Source of the DNA: an uncultured Lachnospiraceae bacterium
GTDB lineage: Bacteria; Bacillota; Clostridia; Lachnospirales; Lachnospiraceae
Direction of reading: 5' to 3'
NCBI GenBank assembly: GCA_947385425.1
Contig: CANDKY010000022.1
Span: 1-43,808, forward strand
DNA: 43,808 bases
Part shown: positions 1-8,495 of the stretch, in pieces
Position numbering within the stretch: position 1 is the stretch's first letter
Layout: each line of letters begins with the position of its first letter
Program-made: the position numbers and the translations under genes
Notes under the pieces: generated by a model
What the model saw: the letters and a program-made list of their open reading frames with translations, nothing else
Told to the model about the DNA's origin: nothing
Databases searched by the model: none

Positions 1-72
1 ATGATAGCATATTTATTTACGCGGGTAAACCCGGAAAATCATGCGTTTACCGTGACAGCCCAGGATATAAAC

Positions 73-101
73 TTGACGAAAGGCAAAAGCAATGCTAAAC
101 T
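73..101 (+). promoter_or_regulatory. sigma-A promoter candidate for trpS
   Basis: TTGACG at 73-78 and TAAACT at 96-101 are separated by 17 bases, a near-consensus sigma-A promoter. Transcription would start near 108, leaving a leader of about 135 bases before trpS. I looked for a T-box (the usual AGGGTGGNACCGCG motif) in positions 1-244 and did not see one. A 73-codon open frame across this leader resembles no family I know and is probably not a gene. Confidence 0.5.
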
Positions 102-244
102 TAATCTGATATATTTGGGTAAACGACATATATTTTTGTTTCCGGTTGCGGACAAAGCCATATACGGGATCGTGCGCTTTTGCCGCAAAACCGGGTGCAG
201 GGGCATTTTAGGGAGTGCTTGATGATGAATGGGAGGGACATGGT

Positions 245-1249
245 ATGATAGATGGTAAGAAAGTACTTTTCAGCGGAATGCAGGCGACAGGGAATCTGAC
301 TTTGGGGAATTATCTGGGGGCGCTCAAGAATTGGGTGAATTTAAGCGATGAGTATGAATGCTTTTATTCAGTGGTCGATATGCATTCCATTACTGTAAGG
401 CAGGATCCTTCGGAATTGAGGCAGCGTGCGCGAAAGCTCCTGACCTTGTATATTGCGGCAGGGCTGGATCCGAAGAAGAACTGTATTTATTACCAGTCCC
501 ATGTATCCGGCCACGCGGAACTGGCATGGATATTGAACTGTTTTACCTACATGGGGGAGCTGAACCGTATGACCCAGTTTAAGGACAAGGCGGCAAAGCA
601 TGCGGATAACATCAACGCCGGGCTTTTCACTTATCCGGTGCTGATGGCGTCCGATATTCTGCTCTATCAGTCGGATGTAGTCCCTGTAGGGAAGGATCAG
701 TTGCAGCATCTGGAAATCACAAGGGATATTGCCCAGCGGTTTAATGCGATATACGGGGATATATTTACAATTCCCGAACCTTTCATGGGAAAGGCGGGGG
801 CGAATATCAAAAGCCTGCAGGATCCGTCAAAGAAGATGTCCAAATCCGATGAAAATACAAATGCCAGTATTTATCTCATGGACGATCCGGATACGGTGAT
901 CCGCAAGTTTAAAAGGGCGGTTACGGATTCGGAGGCACAGGTGAGGTATTGCGAGGAGCAGCCGGGTATCCGGAACCTGATTGAAATTTACTGTGCATGC
1001 ACCGGAAAAACACCGGAGGAAACGGAAAAGGAATTTGACGGAAAGGGTTACGGGGATTTCAAACTGGCGGTCGGGGAATCCGTGGCGGATATATTGAAAC
1101 CTCTGCAGGCACGCTTTGAAGAACTGAGCCGGGATAAGGCATATATCGACAACGTGATTAAGGAAAACGCGGATAAGGCAAATTATTATGCGATGAAAAC
1201 GCTGCGGAAAGTGCAGAAGAAGATCGGGTTCCCGGAGAGGATAAGATAA
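245..1249 (+). CDS. trpS: tryptophanyl-tRNA synthetase
   Basis: Cytoplasmic class Ic aminoacyl-tRNA synthetase that charges tRNA-Trp with tryptophan using ATP. The protein is 334 aa, the usual bacterial length. The HIGH-type signature is TLGNYLG (residues 19-25) in the N-terminal Rossmann fold, and the KMSKS loop is perfect (KKMSKSDEN, around residues 196-204). I chose the ATG at 245 because GGGAGGG lies 7 bases upstream and because family proteins begin just before the KKVLFSGMQATG segment; an in-frame GTG at 215 would add ten unlikely residues. A sigma-A promoter lies about 140 bases upstream. The next gene starts 71 bases downstream on the same strand. No riboswitch is visible. Identification is secure. 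Confidence 0.97.
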   Translation: MIDGKKVLFSGMQATGNLTLGNYLGALKNWVNLSDEYECFYSVVDMHSITVRQDPSELRQRARKLLTLYIAAGLDPKKNCIYYQSHVSGHAELAWILNCFTYMGELNRMTQFKDKAAKHADNINAGLFTYPVLMASDILLYQSDVVPVGKDQLQHLEITRDIAQRFNAIYGDIFTIPEPFMGKAGANIKSLQDPSKKMSKSDENTNASIYLMDDPDTVIRKFKRAVTDSEAQVRYCEEQPGIRNLIEIYCACTGKTPEETEKEFDGKGYGDFKLAVGESVADILKPLQARFEELSRDKAYIDNVIKENADKANYYAMKTLRKVQKKIGFPERIR

Positions 1250-1320
1250 TTGCCTGGCGGGACGGCCTGCCGGGGAAGCCGGCCCAAAGGCGGATATAAA
1301 GGCAGGAATATGGATGCTTT

Positions 1321-2061
1321 ATGGTGGATGAGAAAAGGTTTGATGCTGCGAAAGATAAAATTATAGGTATGGAACGTGAACGGCCGGGGATAGGGACTTT
1401 GCAGGAGAAAACGGTTCATGCGGTGATGAAGAATTATTACGCGCCGGACGAATCCATGCACGAAGTCCCTATCGGCGGCTATGTGGCGGACATTTATACA
1501 GGAGAGCGGATTATCGAAATCCAAAACGGGAATTTTTATAAAATACGAGGGAAACTGGATGCCTTTCTGACAGAATATCCGGTGACAGTGGTTTATCCCA
1601 TCCCCCATAAGAAATGGCTGATATGGATTGATGAAGAGAGCGGGGAACTTACTTCCCGAAGGAAAAGCCCGCTGACCGGAAGCGCTTATCTTGCCTTTGC
1701 GGAGCTGTACCGGATTAAAAATTATCTTTTGAATGAAAAGCTGTGCTTCCGCTTTCCGCTGCTCGATGTGGAAGAATACAGGCTGTTAAACGGATGGAGC
1801 AGGGACAGGAAAAGAGGTTCCAGCCGCTATGACAGGATTCCGCTGTCATTGTATGATGAGGTGGTCATTGAACGGCGGGAAGACTACCTGCAGTTCCTCC
1901 CCGACGGCATCCCTGAAAGGTTTACATCCGCAGATCTGGCCAAAACGGCAAAGATACCGGCACGGACAGCCGGTCTTGTGCTGAACATCCTGTCCTATCT
2001 GGATGTGACAGGGCGCATCGGCAAAAAAGGACGTACCTATTTATATGAAGTGAAGATCTGA
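1321..2061 (+). CDS. conserved clostridial protein, PD-(D/E)xK-like fold plus C-terminal winged helix (putative)
   Basis: A 246-aa soluble protein of a type I recall as a conserved hypothetical in Clostridia. Residues 23-80 read GIGTLQEK, then HEVPIGGYVADIY, then RIIEIQNGNF: D57 followed by E66-x-Q68. That is the spacing of a variant PD-(D/E)xK nuclease core with Gln replacing the final Lys. A beta strand, VTVVYPIP, follows at about 88-95. The last 50 residues (SADLAKTAKIPARTAGL, then LSYLDVTGRI) look like a winged helix-turn-helix. That suggests DNA contact, but no function is known to me. The nuclease reading is inference from motif spacing; it could be an inactive relative. It sits between trpS and miaB, same strand, with a gap on each side. 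Confidence 0.75.
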   Translation: MVDEKRFDAAKDKIIGMERERPGIGTLQEKTVHAVMKNYYAPDESMHEVPIGGYVADIYTGERIIEIQNGNFYKIRGKLDAFLTEYPVTVVYPIPHKKWLIWIDEESGELTSRRKSPLTGSAYLAFAELYRIKNYLLNEKLCFRFPLLDVEEYRLLNGWSRDRKRGSSRYDRIPLSLYDEVVIERREDYLQFLPDGIPERFTSADLAKTAKIPARTAGLVLNILSYLDVTGRIGKKGRTYLYEVKI

Positions 2062-2255
2062 CAGGGCAGCGCACAAAGGGCTATCGGAAGGATTAAAACA
2101 CGGCCCTGCATATGGCTTTGAAGTGCATTTCCGCGCTATGCGCTTCACGATTTACCGTGGGGCGTTTTGCTTTCATTTTTTACCGGCTTACGAAGCCTTA
2201 GAATAAAACCGGGAAAAGGCAGGATATTTTTCTTTCAAAAATTGGTTATTTCGTG

Positions 2256-2261
2256 TATAAT
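2256..2261 (+). promoter_or_regulatory. -10 element of a probable miaB promoter
   Basis: A perfect TATAAT lies 44 bases before the miaB start. The -35 position 17 bases upstream (TTTCAA) matches the consensus poorly. The preceding 2062-2230 stretch holds a partial inverted repeat (TGAAGTGC against GCGCTTCA near 2120-2150) but no convincing terminator. Confidence 0.45.
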
Positions 2262-2305
2262 ATATTTCGTTATGGATTTTTACAAAGAAAGGGATTTAAC
2301 CGTTT

Positions 2306-3757
2306 ATGAATGATGAATATAGATTAAGAATGGAAGCGCAGGATTTAACAAAGGAACCGCCGACGGACGAACCGGACAGGCAATATTACTTTATGAAGAA
2401 ATGCCGGGGGATCGTGAAAAAGAAATCCGAAGAATTGGGGCGCCCGCTGACGTGCAGCCTGACGTCCTTCGGCTGTCAGATGAACGCCCGCGACAGCGAA
2501 AAGCTGGCAGGCATCTTAAAACAATCCGGCTATGTTCTGACGGAGGATGAAAATGCGGACTTTGTCATTTATAATACCTGTACTGTACGGGACAATGCAA
2601 ACCAACGGGTATACGGCAGGCTCGGCGTCCTGAACGGGCTGAAGAAAAAGAATCCCCATATGAAAATCGCCCTGTGCGGCTGTATGATGCAGGAAGGGGC
2701 TGTCATTGATAAGATAAGGAAAAGCTACCGTTTTGTGGATTTGATTTTCGGGACGCATAATATATTCAAATTCCCGGAGCTCTTGTGTACCATGTTTGAA
2801 TCGGATAGTATGATCATCGACATATGGGAAGACACAAACCAGATCGTGGAAGATTTGCCTGTTGAACGGAAGTACTTATTCAAGTCCGGCATAAATATAA
2901 TGTTCGGCTGCAATAATTTTTGCAGTTATTGCATTGTCCCTTATGTTCGGGGAAGGGAGAGGAGCCGCAGCCCGAAAGATATTATCCGGGAAGCGGAGCG
3001 CCTGGCAAAAGACGGCGTGGTGGAAGTGATGCTCCTTGGGCAGAATGTAAATTCCTATGGCAGGAATCTGGAGGAATCTGTCAGTTTTGCGGAATTGCTG
3101 CGCGAAGTGGAAAAAATTGACGGCCTGGAACGCATCCGTTTTATGACTTCCCATCCGAAAGATTTATCTGACGGTTTAATAGAGGTGATGAAGGAGTCGA
3201 AAAAAATATGCCGGCATCTGCACCTGCCGCTGCAGTCCGGATCCACCCGGATCCTGCAGGCCATGAACCGCCGTTATACGAAGGAACAGTATGTGGATCT
3301 GGCGTTGAAAATACGGCGGGAAATACCTGATATGGCCATTACGACAGACATTATCGTCGGCTTCCCGGGGGAGACCATGGCGGATGTGGAAGAAACCATA
3401 GATGTAGTGCGCCAGGTAAAATTTGAAAATGCTTTTACTTTCCTTTATTCAAAGCGCACCGGGACACCTGCCGCGGCGATGGAAAACCAGGTGCCGGAAG
3501 AAACTGCAAAAGAAGGGTTCGCCAGGCTGCTGAGAGTTGTCCAGGATACCGCCAGGGAACGGGCGGCATTGCTGCAGGGGCAGGTTTTGCCCGCGCTGGC
3601 GGAAGAAGTGAACGGGCAGGATGACTCCCTGCTGACAGGGCGGCTTTCCAATAATACCATCGTCCATTTTCCGGGAGACCGCTCGCTGATCGGCAGGATT
3701 GTGGACGTTAGGCTGGAGGAATGCCATGGTTTTTATTATACAGGGCACACAGTATAA
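2306..3757 (+). CDS. miaB: tRNA ms2i6A37 methylthiotransferase MiaB
   Basis: Radical-SAM methylthiotransferase that converts i6A37 to ms2i6A37 in tRNAs reading UNN codons. The 483-aa protein has the three family parts in order. The N-terminal UPF0004 domain carries cluster cysteines C57 (TSFGCQMN), C92 (YNTCTVRDNA) and C126 (ALCGCM). The radical-SAM core has the CxxxCxxC motif C202-C206-C209 (GCNNFCSYC). A C-terminal TRAM domain starts near residue 415. The long N-terminal extension before residue 48 is common in clostridial MiaB. The start codon follows a purine-rich AGAAAGGGA site. In many Firmicutes mutS follows; here the next feature is a palindromic repeat. Confidence 0.97.
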   Translation: MNDEYRLRMEAQDLTKEPPTDEPDRQYYFMKKCRGIVKKKSEELGRPLTCSLTSFGCQMNARDSEKLAGILKQSGYVLTEDENADFVIYNTCTVRDNANQRVYGRLGVLNGLKKKNPHMKIALCGCMMQEGAVIDKIRKSYRFVDLIFGTHNIFKFPELLCTMFESDSMIIDIWEDTNQIVEDLPVERKYLFKSGINIMFGCNNFCSYCIVPYVRGRERSRSPKDIIREAERLAKDGVVEVMLLGQNVNSYGRNLEESVSFAELLREVEKIDGLERIRFMTSHPKDLSDGLIEVMKESKKICRHLHLPLQSGSTRILQAMNRRYTKEQYVDLALKIRREIPDMAITTDIIVGFPGETMADVEETIDVVRQVKFENAFTFLYSKRTGTPAAAMENQVPEETAKEGFARLLRVVQDTARERAALLQGQVLPALAEEVNGQDDSLLTGRLSNNTIVHFPGDRSLIGRIVDVRLEECHGFYYTGHTV

Positions 3758-3767
3758 AGGGACGGGC

Positions 3768-3970
3768 TAAGGAACTGTCCTGAAATAACTTACCATATTC
3801 CTTGTCTTTTTCTCCGCCAGCACCACACAAAAATCAGTTACATAGCCCTAAGGAATCCACCATTCTGATACCCCCTTAGGGCAAAGCCCGCTATGCGCCT
3901 GATTTTTGTGTGGCACTGACAAAGAAAAATCCTGCGGACTATCGGTAAGTTATTTCGGGACAGTTCCTAA
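3768..3970. repeat. palindromic intergenic element, about 200 bp, family member 1
   Basis: Outer arms at 3770-3794 and 3944-3968 are inverted copies with the shared end ACTGTCCNGAAATAACTTA and one mismatch in that part. Inside them are further inverted segments (ACACAAAAATCAG against CTGATTTTTGTGT, and CCCTAAGG against CCTTAGGG), so the whole element can fold into one long branched hairpin. It contains no open frame. The same outer end is found at 30512-30578, and a diverged copy of the internal part at 21356-21450. This is typical of a non-autonomous miniature element (MITE- or REP-like). It follows the miaB stop codon and could also act as a transcription stop. Confidence 0.75.
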
Positions 3971-3997
3971 AGTGGGCAAAAGAAGGGGGCGTATGAA

Positions 3998-4396
3998 ATG
4001 TTTCTGAACAGTCTGCGCGGGGAACAGAAATCACTTTTTATTGAGCTTGCAATCAAAGCGGCCGAAGCTGGCGGGAGTGTGACGTTTGAACAGAAGTATA
4101 TGCTTAAATGCTTTGCTGTTGAAATGAACATCACTCCGATATATAAAACAGATCGGGATACGGATGATATTATAGACAGCCTGATGGCAGTATCTTCGGA
4201 GAAGGAGTTAAGAATTATTTTGTTTGAGATTCTTGGCATAATTGTTTCGGATACCGGTTTGGGCGGCAAAGAAAAAATGTTCGCGGAGCATTTTGCCGGG
4301 CGCTGCAAGATTGATCCGGGCCTGGTTGATAAAATGGCGGGTTTGCTGACGGATTATGCGGATGTTTACCAGGATATAACGTCTTTGGATTTATAG
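3998..4396 (+). CDS. TerB-like small helical protein
   Basis: A 132-aa, probably all-helical soluble protein. The opening (FLNSLRGEQKSLFIELAIKAA, then GGSVTFEQKYMLKCFAVEM) and the later acidic, regularly spaced helices resemble TerB-like/DjlA-type helical domains, in which a leucine-rich helix is followed by an acidic turn. I cannot see a complete family signature, so this is a fold-level guess. The ATG at 3998 follows AAGGGGGCG at about 8 bases. It lies just after a palindromic repeat and converges on the minus-strand ATPase at 4459-5688. Function unknown. Confidence 0.75.
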   Translation: MFLNSLRGEQKSLFIELAIKAAEAGGSVTFEQKYMLKCFAVEMNITPIYKTDRDTDDIIDSLMAVSSEKELRIILFEILGIIVSDTGLGGKEKMFAEHFAGRCKIDPGLVDKMAGLLTDYADVYQDITSLDL

Positions 4397-4458
4397 GATG
4401 CGTTTCCATTTAGGCACGCATCCCTTTTGTACAGCATCATTTCCCGCAGGTTTGCGGC

Positions 4459-5688
4459 TCAGGACAACAGCCAGTCAATCAAATACAGTGATTTAATCCC
4501 GTCATAAGAATTGATGTAGTTTCTGTCCATGGATAATACAATTTTTTCGTAGTTGTCAGGTATCATGCGCAGCGGCCTGAGTTCCCGCTCGCGGGTTTCC
4601 GGCTGCTGCATGGTTTCTGTTACCTGGATGTATAGCTTATCGTTAGGCTTTTCTGCTACAAAGTCGATCTCTGCGGCTCCGAATTTCCCGATATACACCC
4701 GGTAATCACGGCGGATAAGTTCCAGAAAAACAATGTTTTCCATAATATGTCCCCGATCCGCGTCACGGTAACCAAGGAGCATATTGCGGAAACCCATATC
4801 GATAATGTAGTTTTTACCCAGTGTTTTCAGCAGTTGCTTTCCTTTCACATCGTATCTGCCCACCGGGTAAAAGATGAATGCGCTGCGCAGCATGGAGATA
4901 TATTTATCTATGGTTTTACCGGCGATATTTTTCCCTTTCCCCTTCGGAAGGTCCCCTTCGCCGGATAGGACATTGCCGATATTGTTAGGGGAAGTGATAC
5001 TGCCGATATTGGAGCAGAGAAACAGAATCACTTTTTGCAGCGTTCCCTGATCGGCCTGGCTATTATGCTGAAGGATATCACGCAATATTACCGTGGAATA
5101 AATGCCTTCCAGTGCCTGGTTGCTTCTGGCCTCGTTAAACTGGTATTCCCTCAGAATTGGCATGCCGCCGAACTGAAGATATTTCTGGAATTTTTCCTCC
5201 ACAGAGACGGAAGGGGCAAATTCGTAAAAAGTCAGAAATTCTTTAAAAGACAGCGGTAACATGCGGATTTCCACATATCTGCCGGAAAGGAGCGTGGAAA
5301 ATTCCGTTGAGAGTAAATAGGCATTGGATCCTGTAATATAAATATCTACGTCGAAATCGAGACGGAAAGACTCGATGGCTTTTTCCCAGTGTTCCACTGC
5401 CTGGAGTTCATCAAAAATCAAATAGGCCTTTCCGTTTTCCGGGATGCGCTCACTGACATAGTCATAGAAGGCAAGGTAATCGGAGAGATCACGGTAACGC
5501 AGGGACTCCAGGTTCATATGAATAATATTGGAATCGGCTGTCCCGCTGCCAGACAGGTATCGATGGAACAGATCCAATAGGGATGATTTCCCGCATCTGC
5601 GGATGCCGGTAACAATTTTTACAAGATCCACATCCCTGTTTTGGATGAGCTGGTTTAAATATTCGGGACGGTTTATAAGTTCAGCCAT
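4459..5688 (-). CDS. AAA_14/DUF4143 family ATPase
   Basis: A 409-aa member of the large, mostly uncharacterised family of AAA_14 ATPases with a C-terminal DUF4143 domain. The Walker A is GIRRCGKSS (residues 28-36) and the Walker B is YLIFDELQ (89-96). A sensor-like YITGSNAYLLS follows at about 115-125. The C-terminal half (about 200-370) has the conserved NIGNVLSG and KTIDKYISMLRSAFIF segments and ends in a nuclease-like fold (VYIGKFGAAEIDFVAEK). Such genes are common, mobile and patchy in Clostridia, often single; roles in defence or toxin-antitoxin action have been suggested but not shown. The start is preceded by AGGAGG. It has its own promoter and a palindrome upstream. Confidence 0.9.
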   Translation of the reverse strand: MAELINRPEYLNQLIQNRDVDLVKIVTGIRRCGKSSLLDLFHRYLSGSGTADSNIIHMNLESLRYRDLSDYLAFYDYVSERIPENGKAYLIFDELQAVEHWEKAIESFRLDFDVDIYITGSNAYLLSTEFSTLLSGRYVEIRMLPLSFKEFLTFYEFAPSVSVEEKFQKYLQFGGMPILREYQFNEARSNQALEGIYSTVILRDILQHNSQADQGTLQKVILFLCSNIGSITSPNNIGNVLSGEGDLPKGKGKNIAGKTIDKYISMLRSAFIFYPVGRYDVKGKQLLKTLGKNYIIDMGFRNMLLGYRDADRGHIMENIVFLELIRRDYRVYIGKFGAAEIDFVAEKPNDKLYIQVTETMQQPETRERELRPLRMIPDNYEKIVLSMDRNYINSYDGIKSLYLIDWLLS

Positions 5689-5776
5689 AGTATACCTCCT
5701 GGATGCCTTTGAAATTTGCAGGTTATTCTGTATATTTAACTGGTTGCAGTATAATTTATCAAGTCCCCTGGCTCTT

Positions 5777-5804
5777 ATTATACCTTAAAAACTTAAAAAA
5801 TCAA
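5777..5804 (-). promoter_or_regulatory. promoter of the AAA_14 ATPase gene
   Basis: Read on the minus strand, TTGATT (5804-5799) and a perfect TATAAT (5782-5777) are 16 bases apart, about 90 bases upstream of the start codon. The -35 box lies next to the palindrome at 5808-5829. Confidence 0.6.
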
Positions 5805-5807
5805 TAA

Positions 5808-5829
5808 TTTCAGACTTACAAGTCTGAAA
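5808..5829. promoter_or_regulatory. 22-bp perfect palindrome, operator candidate
   Basis: TTTCAGACTT at 5808-5817 and AAGTCTGAAA at 5820-5829 are exact inverted copies around a 2-base centre. It sits three bases upstream of the -35 box of the minus-strand ATPase promoter, a normal place for an operator or activator site. It could instead be a short cruciform; there is no T-run next to it to make it a terminator. Confidence 0.5.
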
Positions 5830-6196
5830 CTTTCTAAATTATTGTATTTTCCGACATATAAGTACAAAAAATATAAATCAATCTGGCGTTTTGGAAGGTT
5901 ACAGCACATTATAGGAGGAATGTCAAGCCTTTTTTCGAATAAGTATGTATGTTATGATTAACAGAAAGCAATGGTAAGGCTTTGTGTTGCCGCTATGCGG
6001 CATTATGTCATTTTGTGTGGTTCATCACAGAAGTTGGTGAACCTCTTCTTTTATACACAGGGGCGCACAGCACACAGAGGAAGTTACTGTTTGCGCAGCG
6101 TGCGTCCAAAGCGTCCCCTATCGATTGCACACGGGCGAATATCAGGGATGCAGACACCAAAAGGCGGAAAAATAAACGGGAAAGGGTAAGGGCAAT
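5830..6196. other. intergenic stretch without a supported gene
   Basis: Between the ATPase palindrome and the TPR gene. Open frames of 63-78 codons on both strands (about 5970-6220) lack ribosome sites and family resemblance. A TATGAT box near 5950 could serve the TPR gene but has no good -35 partner. GGCGCAC and GTGCGTC (near 6062 and 6103) form a weak inverted repeat. The base composition shifts from AT-rich (5760-5960) to balanced, suggesting an old junction. Confidence 0.4.
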
Positions 6197-7075
6197 ATGG
6201 GACAATCGGTTAATATAGAAAAATTTTTTGCACAGTTAGATGAATATTTTCAGAAAAATGAATTGGATAAAGTGGAGCCGTATCTTCTGGCATCCTTGGA
6301 CGAGGCGAAGGAAAAGGAAGACTATGCTGCCTATATATCCATCGGGAATGAAATGATCGGTTTTTACAGGAGTGTATCCCGGCATAAAAAGGCTTCCGAT
6401 ATTGCGGAAGATGTGCTGCTGCTAATGGAAGAACTGCAGTTGGGTGGCAGCGAGCATTTTGCGACGACGCTGTTAAACGCGGCTACCGCTTACCGGGCGG
6501 CAGGCGACGTTTCGCAGGCTTATAGCTACTATTGCCAGGCGACGGCGATTTATGAAAGGAAACTGCCCGAGGGGGATTACCGCTTTGCCGGGTTATATAA
6601 TAATATGAGCATCCTTCTGGAACAGATGGATGAAAATGAGAAAGCGGTTGAAATGGCTCAAAAAGCCCTGACGATTATCAGGAAGCTGTCGGAAAGCGAA
6701 GCGGAGCAGGCTACTACACTGACGAATCTGGCGCTTCTGTATTTCAAGCTGGACCGTTCCGAAGAGGCATCCGCGGCATTGCAGGAAGCGCTGGGACTCT
6801 TTGAAGGGATTGGAGGCAATGGTGAGACAGACGCCCATTACAGCGCTGCCCTGGCAGGCGTGGGGGAAGCTTATTACAGGATGGGGGATTACAAAAAGGC
6901 CCTGGCTTCTTATGAAAAGGCCCTGGCAGAGGTGAAGAAGCATTTCGGGGAGAACCAGAGCTATGCGGTGCTGTGCGAAAATTGCGCGGCTGTGTGTGAC
7001 TGCCTGAAAGAAGAAGGGAAAGCGCAGGATTACCGGAAAAAGGCGAAGGAAATTTATGATCGTGAAAAGCAATGA
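6197..7075 (+). CDS. tetratricopeptide repeat protein
   Basis: A 292-aa soluble protein made almost entirely of TPR units, helical hairpins used for protein-protein contact. Repeats are visible from about residue 80: TLLNAATAYRAAGDVSQAYSY, ...LYNNMSILLEQMDENEKAVEM, ...TLTNLALLYFKLDRSEEASAA, and ...ALAGVGEAYYRMGDYKKALAS. The last has the classic A-x-Y-x(2)-G-D-Y-x-K-A pattern. No signal peptide or membrane segment. It lies 16 bases before the DUF4037 gene, an arrangement that implies co-transcription and a shared process. The partner and role are unknown. Confidence 0.9.
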   Translation: MGQSVNIEKFFAQLDEYFQKNELDKVEPYLLASLDEAKEKEDYAAYISIGNEMIGFYRSVSRHKKASDIAEDVLLLMEELQLGGSEHFATTLLNAATAYRAAGDVSQAYSYYCQATAIYERKLPEGDYRFAGLYNNMSILLEQMDENEKAVEMAQKALTIIRKLSESEAEQATTLTNLALLYFKLDRSEEASAALQEALGLFEGIGGNGETDAHYSAALAGVGEAYYRMGDYKKALASYEKALAEVKKHFGENQSYAVLCENCAAVCDCLKEEGKAQDYRKKAKEIYDREKQ

Positions 7076-7091
7076 AAGGACAGGTGCCAGG

Positions 7092-8072
7092 ATGAAGGGA
7101 TTGGAGTTGGCGCGGCGTTATTATGAAACATACGGCAAAAAAATGTTGGAGGAAAAATTTCCGGAGCTTAAGGGACGCGTTGCTGCCGGGCTGGCAGGCC
7201 AGGGGTCGGAATGCCTGGGGTTCGACGACGGGATATCGGCAGACCATGATTACGGGCCGTCTTTCTGCCTGTGGCTGACAGAAGAAGATTACCGGGAATA
7301 TGGCCAGGCATTGCAGAGGGAATATGACAGCCTTCCGGCCGTGTTTGAAGGCGTGGGGGCAAGGAAAGTCAGTGCCCATGGAGGCGGGCGGGTAGGGGTA
7401 TTGTGCATTCCGGACTTTTATTACGGGCTGACGGGTTTTACGCGGGCGCCTGAAAAGAACCGGGAGTGGATGCGGATACCGGAAACGGCGCTCTGCACGG
7501 CGACCAACGGGAAAGTGTTTGCGGATCCCCTTGGGGAATTTACCCGGATACGGGAAGGGTTCCTTGCCTATTACCCGGAGGATGTGCGGATTAAAAAGAT
7601 TGCGGCAAGAGCCGCGGCCATGGCGCAGTCGGGGCAGTATAATTACGCCCGGGCAATGAAAAGGGGGGAACAGGTTGCGGCTATGCTGTCCCTGGCGGAG
7701 TTTACGAAAAGTACGGTTTCCATGGTATATTTGTTAAACCGGAAATATATGCCTTTTTACAAATGGATGCACCGGGGGATGAGGGATCTGCCTTTGCTGT
7801 CGGAAATCGGGGATATATTAAACCTGCTGGCACAGGCGGGAGTGCAGTCGGAAGCATGGAAGGATGCGGGGCCGGAAGATTATCTCTATACATTGAATAC
7901 AAATGACCAGTGTGTGATTATTATAGAAGCGGTATGCAATATTATTTTGCAGGAACTGGAAATACAGGGGCTGACGGAAGGGGAGGATAATTTTCTGGAA
8001 AACCATGCGCAGAAAATAATGGAGAAAATCCAGGATCCGGCGATCCGTTCCATGCAAATTTTAGAAGGTTAG
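7092..8072 (+). CDS. DUF4037 nucleotidyltransferase-like protein
   Basis: A 326-aa protein of the DUF4037 family, a branch of the nucleotidyltransferase superfamily. The N-terminal part carries a GS...DhD pattern: GQGSECLGFDD, then SADHDYGPSF (about residues 38-58), with the paired aspartates that would bind metal. A C-terminal helical region (about 190-320) follows. I use the ATG at 7092 because the family begins with ...LELARRYYE and an AGG site lies upstream; an in-frame ATG at 7056 would overlap the TPR gene. TPR plus DUF4037 pairs recur in Lachnospiraceae as I recall. Substrate unknown. Confidence 0.88.
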   Translation: MKGLELARRYYETYGKKMLEEKFPELKGRVAAGLAGQGSECLGFDDGISADHDYGPSFCLWLTEEDYREYGQALQREYDSLPAVFEGVGARKVSAHGGGRVGVLCIPDFYYGLTGFTRAPEKNREWMRIPETALCTATNGKVFADPLGEFTRIREGFLAYYPEDVRIKKIAARAAAMAQSGQYNYARAMKRGEQVAAMLSLAEFTKSTVSMVYLLNRKYMPFYKWMHRGMRDLPLLSEIGDILNLLAQAGVQSEAWKDAGPEDYLYTLNTNDQCVIIIEAVCNIILQELEIQGLTEGEDNFLENHAQKIMEKIQDPAIRSMQILEG

Positions 8073-8074
8073 TA

Positions 8075-8103
8075 TTGCAAACTTATGTTCGATATGATAT
8101 AAT
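8075..8103 (+). promoter_or_regulatory. promoter of the NusG-II / Gx-transporter operon
   Basis: TTGCAA (8075-8080) and a perfect TATAAT (8098-8103) with a 17-base spacer, three bases after the DUF4037 stop codon. It starts the next transcription unit. Confidence 0.75.
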
Positions 8104-8126
8104 ACAATATATAAGGAGCTGATGGT

Positions 8127-8495
8127 GTGAAGAAAAATGATTTATATCTGGCGGCGGGAATACTGGCGGCAGCATTTTTCCTATTGGCGGTACAAAGATT
8201 TGTGCCGGCATCATCAGGGCAGCAGGTTACGGTTACGCAGGACGGGGAAATTGCAGGGAGCTACCTTCTGGCAGAGGATAAGGAATTGGTTTTTACCGAT
8301 GCGGACGGCGGCAGGAATGTACTGGTGATCCGGGGCGGGGAAGCTTATATGAAGGAAGCCGACTGCCCGGACGGGCTGTGCATGAGGCAGAAAGCGGTGT
8401 CCCGGAAAGGGGAAAGCATTATCTGCCTTCCGCACCGGCTTGTAGTGGAAGTGACGGCAGGGGAAAGTGCCGGGACGGATGCTGTGGCATATTAG
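8127..8495 (+). CDS. NusG domain II-containing exported protein
   Basis: A 122-aa protein with one N-terminal membrane anchor or signal (residues 6-24, LYLAAGILAAAFFLLAVQRF) followed by a NusG domain II beta-barrel. The family signature is clear: EADCPDGLCMRQ, then GESIICLPHRLVVEV (about residues 78-108). The two conserved Cys of DCPDGLC plus the one in CLP are typical. It probably acts outside the membrane; the role is unknown, but it usually neighbours the Gx transporter. GTG start at 8127, 8 bases after AAGGAG. A good promoter lies just upstream. The stop codon is inside a tandem repeat that continues to the next gene. Confidence 0.9.
   Translation: MKKNDLYLAAGILAAAFFLLAVQRFVPASSGQQVTVTQDGEIAGSYLLAEDKELVFTDADGGRNVLVIRGGEAYMKEADCPDGLCMRQKAVSRKGESIICLPHRLVVEVTAGESAGTDAVAY

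Noticed and set aside
1-222. 73-codon frame upstream of trpS
   Set aside because: No ribosome site can be judged at the window edge, the frame overlaps the trpS promoter, and the translation resembles no protein family.
1-244. T-box riboswitch in front of trpS
   Set aside because: The conserved T-box antiterminator sequence and a terminator hairpin are not visible.
5971-6218. Several 60-78 codon frames on both strands
   Set aside because: They overlap each other, lack ribosome sites and share no protein-like pattern.
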